DNA from: Cereibacter azotoformans
GTDB taxonomy: Bacteria > Pseudomonadota > Alphaproteobacteria > Rhodobacterales > Rhodobacteraceae
Reading direction: 5' to 3'
DNA: 48,697 nt
NCBI GenBank assembly: GCA_017599285.1
Contig: JAGFXX010000002.1
Location: 1-48,697, forward strand
Shown: positions 43,606 through 48,697 of the stretch, piece by piece
Numbering within the stretch: position 1 is the stretch's first letter
Layout: every line of letters starts with the position of its first letter
Notes under the pieces: generated by a model
Told to the model about the DNA's origin: nothing
Databases searched by the model: none
What the model saw: the letters and a program-made list of their open reading frames with translations, nothing else
Position numbers and translations under genes: made by a program

Positions 43606-45326
43606 CCTTCAATGAGGCCGAGGTGGGAACACCTCGGATAGTCCGATAAAAGCCTACGACGGCACGCCTGTCATCATTCTTCAATGAGGCCGAGGCGTTT
43701 CCGCCTCGGAGGCCCGCGGACGCCTCAACGCCCCGGCACGGGTCTCAGAGCTGCTTCAATGAGGCCGAGGCGTGCCCGCCTCGGAAGGCAGGCTCGATCC
43801 CTTGGGCGAACTTGGCAGTTGTCGCTTCAATGAGGCCGAGGCGTGCCCGCCTCGGAAGGGCGGCATGAAGTCGGTAGTCCTCAAAAGCTTCGTAAGGCTT
43901 CAATGAGGCCGAGGCGTGCCCGCCTCGGAAGGCCGGTGCGGTGGTGGATCGTCTTCCGCTCATGGTCAATCGCTTCAATGAGGCCGAGGCGTGCCCGCCT
44001 CGGAAGGTCAGCGTCAGCTTGTCCGCCTTCTCGCTGTTGCGCTTGCTTCAATGAGGCCGAGGCGTGCCCGCCTCGGAAGGCCGGGATCAGCACCGAATAC
44101 ACCAAGACCGGCGGCACGCTTCAATGAGGCCGAGGCGTGCCCGCCTCGGAAGGCGGCAAGGGGCGCTGCACCATTAGCGCTGAACACGCCAGCTTCAATG
44201 AGGCCGAGGCGTGCCCGCCTCGGAAGGCTGCTCCCGCTTGCCGTGGGCCTCCTCGGAGTTGGGGAGCTTCAATGAGGCCGAGGCGTGCCCGCCTCGGAAG
44301 GGCGGGCGACAATGCCGAGTGGCGCAGCCTGTCCGGGCTTCAATGAGGCCGAGGCGTGCCCGCCTCGGAAGGAGGATGACCTCTCGGATGCCCGTTACCT
44401 GTTCCGCACGCTTCAATGAGGCCGAGGCGTGCCCGCCTCGGAAGGCGGGCGCCACGTCAAGGCGAAGACCGCGGCCCTCTACGCGCTTCAATGAGGCCGA
44501 GGCGTGCCCGCCTCGGAAGGAGGATGCCGGAAAGACGGCGCGCGCCGGATGTGGGGCTTCAATGAGGCCGAGGCGTGCCCGCCTCGGAAGGCGCCCCACA
44601 TGCCGACGATGAGATCCGCGAAGTTGCCGCTTCAATGAGGCCGAGGCGTGCCCGCCTCGGAAGGGCCAGGACTCGCCCTCATCAGCCCACGGCTCGGCAG
44701 GGCTTCAATGAGGCCGAGGCGTGCCCGCCTCGGAAGGGTGGAGCAGGTGATGGCCTTCGCCACGTCGCGAGCGAAGCTTCAATGAGGCCGAGGCGTGCCC
44801 GCCTCGGAAGGTATATCTTCCTTAGCCCATGGATTTGGGAAGCCCGGAGGCTTCAATGAGGCCGAGGCGTGCCCGCCTCGGAAGGTCTCGATTTCGCCAG
44901 CGTCAATCAGCTTTTTGTCGCGCTTCAATGAGGCCGAGGCGTGCCCGCCTCGGAAGGCGCGCGGCCGAGGCGGCAGCGCCCTACGGCCTCGCGCTTCAAT
45001 GAGGCCGAGGCGTGCCCGCCTCGGAAGGGCCGAATGGGCGGAGGTCAGCCAGCGCAACTATCAGGCCGCGCTTCAATGAGGCCGAGGCGTGCCCGCCTCG
45101 GAAGGCGTGTTTTGCAGCTTTCCGCACCGCGGCGGATGAGGCTTCAATGAGGCCGAGGCGTGCCCGCCTCGGAAGGGCCGACGTGGTCCGGTCGGGCCTC
45201 TGCCAGGCCATTGTCGCTTCAATGAGGCCGAGGCGTGCCCGCCTCGGAAGGCTTGCGGCGCAGGTCTTCCGGCTGCTCGGCGTAGATCTCGCTTCAATGA
45301 GGCCGAGGCGTGCCCGCCTCGGAAGG
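43606..45326 (-). CRISPR. Type I-G CRISPR array, 24 repeats, 23 spacers
   Basis: There are 22 identical 36-nt repeats (first base 43753, last base 45326) and two degenerate ones at 43606 and 43678. On the plus strand the repeat opens GCTTCAATGAGG and ends CGGAAGG. On the minus strand it forms an 8-bp hairpin (CCGAGGCG, loop GGCA, CGCCTCGG) and ends ATTGAAGC, the usual 3' repeat end that becomes the crRNA 5' handle. The decayed repeats at the low-coordinate side mark the old end, so transcription runs on the minus strand from the cas2 side, in line with the cas operon. Spacers are 35-41 nt. No duplicated spacers were noticed. Confidence 0.97.
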
Positions 45327-45533
45327 TGCCCATTCCACAACATCCTGAACCTTAAGGTCAACAGAGCCGCGATGCGAGCGCTGCCTGTCGGCGGGATGCG
45401 GACGGACTCGTTTCGTCGGCGCGTTTCTTTTAACGGTGTCAAAGAGCATTGTCTTTCATGCTATTAGCCTGTCGCGAGCGCTCACGCCATCCTGAGCATC
45501 ACGGGAGCCCTCGCAGCATCTGTGGCAGTGGCA
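45327..45533 (-). promoter_or_regulatory. CRISPR leader region
   Basis: This 207-bp gap lies between the cas2 stop and the first (newest) repeat. It has an AT-richer centre (45425-45475) with a -35-like TTGACA on the minus strand (45442-45437) but no clear -10 element. New spacers should be added at its lower edge (45326). Confidence 0.65.
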
Positions 45534-45827
45534 TCAGATCACGATCGCTTTTCGCTCCAGCGCACTGTAGCTGCGTCCGAGGCTCTCCACATGCGGTTCT
45601 ATATTGCCCGCCGGACCGACGTCGATGATGAGAACATGATCCTCGTCCTTGCGGATGATGTCGGAGAGCCGCGCGGAGAGCTCTCCCCGGCGGCGGGCGC
45701 TCAGGCGACATTGAAAGACCGAAAGCTGCAGCCACCGCCCAAATCCTTCCATGGTGGCAAAGACCTTCCGCCAACGCTTCCGATCGGCGATATCATAGGT
45801 CACGATGTAGAGGCGCTCGGACGGCAT
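45534..45827 (-). CDS. cas2: Cas2
   Basis: A protein of 97 residues with the Cas2 ferredoxin-like opening LYIVTYDIADRKRWRKVFAT (conserved Asp in YDI), WLQLSVFQCRLS and IRKDEDHVLIIDVG. It starts 3 bp after the cas4-cas1 stop. It forms the Cas1-Cas2 integrase core for spacer acquisition. Confidence 0.96.
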   Translation of the reverse strand: MPSERLYIVTYDIADRKRWRKVFATMEGFGRWLQLSVFQCRLSARRRGELSARLSDIIRKDEDHVLIIDVGPAGNIEPHVESLGRSYSALERKAIVI

Positions 45828-45830
45828 CGA

Positions 45831-47552
45831 TCAGCGCGGGACATAGTGGGGCATCTCGGGGATCTCGCCCGCGATGTGGCGGGCCAGCAGACGGCACTGG
45901 ACATCGATGAGGCGCCGGGTCGTCAGGCGATAGCCGAAGATTGGGTGCGTGGTCTCCTGATCCAGGCGTCGTTCCCAGGCGGCGACGAGGGACCTTCGTC
46001 CCGACGGGGTCAGGCTGCAGCTTCGGCCCAGTGTGACAAAATCGGATGGCCCAACCTCTCCATTGTTGATCACCATCAGGACTGTGCTGTCGCACAGCAG
46101 CGGGCGGAACGGCTCCATCATGTCGAGGGCGAGCGCAGGGCGGCCATGCCGTGGACGGTGGTAGAATCCTTGGTAGGGATCGAAGCCTGCGCTCACCAGC
46201 GCTGAAACGAACAGGCGGACAGCGAGCGCGTAACTGAAGGACAGTAGCGCGTTCACCGGATCGGCTGGTGGACGTCGATTGCGCCCCTCGAAGTCGAAGG
46301 TGACGGTTTCCGACTTGGACGGAACGATCAGCTTCGGGAAGTGCCTGAAGTAAAGCGCGGCGGCTTCCCCTTCGATCCCGAGCAGGTTGGCGGAGGCTCC
46401 CGCGTGTGGTGCTTTGGCGGCCAGCTGCTTGAGGCGGTCCATGACATCTGCCAGTGCCGGGTCTTCAGCGCCTCCCTTCCAGTTTCGCCGCAGGATGGTG
46501 CGCTGGTTGCGGATCTTGGCGGCCACGAGTCCGGCGGCAATGCACAGCGACCGTGGGGGATCATCCGCGACACGGAACTGGGCCGCTCGGATGGTCACAT
46601 TCCGGGTGCCGGTTCCGACGGTGTGGCCCATCAGCCACCCGCCTGTCGAATGCCACGCCACCGGGATCTCGCGCCTCATCAACTCATGCAGGGCCGGAGT
46701 CGTGAGGGAGACCCGTCCGTAGAGGCTGACCGAAGAAACGTCGATCAAGGGAACGTCCGTCTTCTCCTCGTCGGCCTCGACCACAAGCGTCTCGCCCTTC
46801 TTCCGCAGACAGGCTCCCTGAGCTTGCACATGCAATGGCAGCGCTGGATCGTCGGCTGGATTGAGCGGACGGGGCAGGGCGCCATCGCGGAAGAAGTTGA
46901 CCTCGTCGGGCAGGCAGATCCCGGCGACAGCACAGCGGGGACATTTCGGAGAGTTCTCGAGGGGGGGTGGTCGCCGCCCGGTGGCTGCCGTCAGGCGAAG
47001 ATCGGCTGCGGCTCGGAGCGTCTTCTCGCGGAGCTCGCTGTCGAAGAGGACGGGAACCCGCTCACGGCTCGCCGCAAACCAGATGAACCCTTCGGCCACT
47101 TCAAAGCCCGCTTCTTCGAGCAAGAGGGCCTGGGCACAGAGTTGGACACGCTCGGGATCATGGGCGCCCTGGGCGACATGAGGTCTCGCGCCGCGCTTCA
47201 GTTCGACGGGGACCGCGTGGCGTCCCTCGCCTTCCACCACGTCCATCTTGCCCACCATGCCGAGGCGCGTGGAGGAGAGTGTCACCGAGCGGCACCGAAA
47301 GGGCGCCGGTTCCTCTTCGACCACGGCATCTCCCGGCTGCGGAAGACTGCCGGACGGTCGGTCGGCGCGCCTGTGAACTCGGCGCCCATCTTCTGTATCG
47401 GCAGTGTCGGCCCATTCCGCTTCGATCCACATCAGGTAGGCGAGGCGCGGACAATAGACCCACTCGTTGATCATCCGAACCGGAACCAGCGGCACATCCT
47501 CTTCGCCCAACGGCGAGGGAAGGAGCAGTTCACCCTGAAGGACATCGCTCAT
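45831..47552 (-). CDS. cas4-cas1: Cas4-Cas1 fusion protein
   Basis: A 573-residue fusion. The Cas4 part (~1-225) has Cys34 in WVYCPRL and Cys204, Cys207 and Cys213 in KCPRCAVAGIC (four Cys for an Fe-S cluster), with the RecB-like GKMDVVEG and VPVELKRG (Asp104, Glu117, Lys119). The Cas1 part (~226-573) has the catalytic triad in LLGIEGEAA (Glu394), GFYHRPRHGR (His465) and LALDMMEPFRP (Asp477/Glu480). The fusion is typical of type I-G. It trims pre-spacers, checks PAM and integrates spacers. It starts 6 bp after the csb2 stop, so it is in the same operon. All key residues are present. Confidence 0.96.
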   Translation of the reverse strand: MSDVLQGELLLPSPLGEEDVPLVPVRMINEWVYCPRLAYLMWIEAEWADTADTEDGRRVHRRADRPSGSLPQPGDAVVEEEPAPFRCRSVTLSSTRLGMVGKMDVVEGEGRHAVPVELKRGARPHVAQGAHDPERVQLCAQALLLEEAGFEVAEGFIWFAASRERVPVLFDSELREKTLRAAADLRLTAATGRRPPPLENSPKCPRCAVAGICLPDEVNFFRDGALPRPLNPADDPALPLHVQAQGACLRKKGETLVVEADEEKTDVPLIDVSSVSLYGRVSLTTPALHELMRREIPVAWHSTGGWLMGHTVGTGTRNVTIRAAQFRVADDPPRSLCIAAGLVAAKIRNQRTILRRNWKGGAEDPALADVMDRLKQLAAKAPHAGASANLLGIEGEAAALYFRHFPKLIVPSKSETVTFDFEGRNRRPPADPVNALLSFSYALAVRLFVSALVSAGFDPYQGFYHRPRHGRPALALDMMEPFRPLLCDSTVLMVINNGEVGPSDFVTLGRSCSLTPSGRRSLVAAWERRLDQETTHPIFGYRLTTRRLIDVQCRLLARHIAGEIPEMPHYVPR

Positions 47553-47558
47553 CGTTTC

Positions 47559-48697
47559 TTACCTGTCCGGTGCCATGACGGCGGCAAAGAGGCCACCGCC
47601 CTTGTGCAGGGTGCGCCCGAGCAGCACAGGCCCTTGAACCGGGTGAGAAAAAGTCAGGCGCAGGTGGGCAAAGAGGCCACCGCCCGGGTTGAAGCCTGAC
47701 TTGAGAACAGAGACCTCTGCGGCCGGTAGCCCCCTGCGTGACAGCTCCCGCGAGAGATCATCCTTCAGCACGACATCCAGCGGCCGTCCGCGAGGATGGT
47801 GAGTGGCTTGGTAGCGTGTCACACTTGCCCAGACGCGGGCGCGACAGAACAGGGGATCGTCATCCTGCACGGGATCCGCTGCGAGTTGGAGGCACCCGGA
47901 CCGGCCGGCGCGCAGTGTGGTGAAACCCTGAAGAGCGTCAGCCAGATCGCGCATGGCCGCGTCCTCACCTGTGCCTTGCGCCCTGTGATCTGCAAGATGT
48001 GGCGGGATCACCAGGAGCCGCCTGCGGGGAAGGTCTGCTACGAACGCCACATGGCCATTGCGGCCAGGCCTGCTCGGGCTTCCGTCATTCTCGTGCCCGG
48101 TGATGAAGGCCGGTGCATTGGCCCCACAGCGCGCCATCACGGCCCTGCGAAGCGCCTGGGCCAGGTTCTCGGCGTCTGGAGCCTCGAGACCTTCCAGAAT
48201 CCGGAATGCAAGGATGTCGTTCTTGGCCCCGTCCTGCGCGGGCCGCATCAGTCCGAGCCCTGCGAAGCGTCCGTTCCCGAGAAGCAGCGGCCCCTCCACG
48301 GGCTCCAGGAATTCGACCTCGGCGTGCCAGAGCGAGTGCTTGTCAAAGCGCGTCCCTTGGGCAAATCGCTCGGCCATGACGCCCTGATCGGCATAGGGTT
48401 CCTTTCGGACGCCGATCGCAGCGACCTTGGCGTGAACGCCTGCATGTCGCAGAGCGGTGGCGACTGCCGCCCGGGCGGCGGCCTCCTCCCGCGCCCGCTC
48501 GGATCCAGCCTTGGTTTCTCCTCGGGAGAGGCGCCGTCTTTGAACCGGGAGTGCCAGCGGGATCTCCGACTGCCAGCGGGAGGACGCCTGACAGTAGCGC
48601 TCAAGCATCCGGTGATCCTCCGTTTGCACCGGCTGACCCCATTTCCCCACGAAGTCTGCGCTTCCGCCGAGCGCCCAGACCAGATCGTCGCGACGGA
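47559..48697 (-). CDS. csb2: Csb2 (Cas5-Cas6 fusion, type I-G), C-terminal part; continues from base 1
   Basis: The frame is open from the window end and runs to TAA 47559-47561 (379 codons). There is no need for the internal GTG at 48650 as a start, because the frame joins the csb2 N-terminus at base 1. Two RAMP-type glycine-rich loops are visible: GPLLLGNGRFAGLGLM (about residues 453-467 of the joined protein) and GPVLLGRTLHKGGGLFAAV at the extreme C-terminus. They are consistent with consecutive ferredoxin-like domains, the second half forming the Cas6-like processing domain. A THHPRGR stretch may supply an active-site histidine. It is followed by cas4-cas1 after 6 bp. Confidence 0.9.
   Translation of the reverse strand, partial: RRDDLVWALGGSADFVGKWGQPVQTEDHRMLERYCQASSRWQSEIPLALPVQRRRLSRGETKAGSERAREEAAARAAVATALRHAGVHAKVAAIGVRKEPYADQGVMAERFAQGTRFDKHSLWHAEVEFLEPVEGPLLLGNGRFAGLGLMRPAQDGAKNDILAFRILEGLEAPDAENLAQALRRAVMARCGANAPAFITGHENDGSPSRPGRNGHVAFVADLPRRRLLVIPPHLADHRAQGTGEDAAMRDLADALQGFTTLRAGRSGCLQLAADPVQDDDPLFCRARVWASVTRYQATHHPRGRPLDVVLKDDLSRELSRRGLPAAEVSVLKSGFNPGGGLFAHLRLTFSHPVQGPVLLGRTLHKGGGLFAAVMAPDR

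Noticed and set aside
43843..45467. Many short frames with repeated peptides such as FNEAEACPPRK and RPRRARLGR
   Set aside because: These are translations of the CRISPR repeat in different frames, not proteins.
48650..48697. Start of Csb2 at the GTG at 48650
   Set aside because: The frame is open to the window end and joins the Csb2 N-terminus at base 1, so this GTG is an internal valine.

Overview
The 48,697 bases appear to be a complete circular plasmid from a high-GC alphaproteobacterium. Its gene families would fit Rhodobacterales, but that assignment is an inference. The two window ends fall inside one gene: the csb2 reading frame that leaves at base 1 continues in frame at base 48697, with no stop between its Cas5-like N-terminus and its RAMP-like C-terminus. 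The backbone is a RepA initiator (33540-34568) with six iterons in two families (34594-34759), and a parA/parB-like pair flanked by GATAGCT-type sites. No relaxase, mating-pair or type IV secretion gene is visible.

Layout. (1) A type I-G (formerly I-U) CRISPR-Cas locus fills the two ends of the window and forms one minus-strand operon across the circle junction: cas3 (2844-5414), csb3 (large subunit), csb1 (Cas7), csb2 (Cas5-Cas6 fusion), cas4-cas1 fusion, cas2, leader, then an array of 24 repeats (43606-45326). A WYL-domain regulator is divergent from cas3, with a perfect inverted repeat between them. (2) From 6.5 to 18.5 kb lies accessory DNA: an XRE regulator, two serine recombinases, a GIY-YIG/NUMOD-like nuclease, a Phd-PemK toxin-antitoxin pair, several very small genes, a DUF4268 nuclease-like protein, vapBC and a DUF927 ATPase. 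(3) From 18.8 to 32.2 kb lies a transposon-rich, lower-GC cell-surface module: IS5 and IS256 remnants, three copies of one 1,885-bp IS1634-type element (one nested in another, each with a 6-bp target duplication), an Asp2-like alpha/beta-hydrolase-fold protein, a sulfotransferase with a long coiled coil, and a RgpF-GT2-GT2 glycosyltransferase. (4) From 32.2 to 34.9 kb is the replication and partition region. (5) From 35.2 to 41.4 kb is a phd-type antitoxin followed by a PIN-domain toxin gene cut by a 5,470-bp Tn5393 that carries strA-strB (streptomycin resistance). (6) From 41.4 to 43.5 kb are a third plasmid recombinase and an Xre-RES toxin-antitoxin pair.

How it fits together: repA/iterons and parAB should maintain the plasmid, up to four toxin-antitoxin loci stabilise it (one now broken by Tn5393), and the serine recombinases could resolve multimers. 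The I-G locus is complete for adaptation (Cas4-1, Cas2), crRNA processing (Csb2) and interference (Csb3, Csb1, Csb2, Cas3). The transposons brought in streptomycin resistance and a surface-polysaccharide module.
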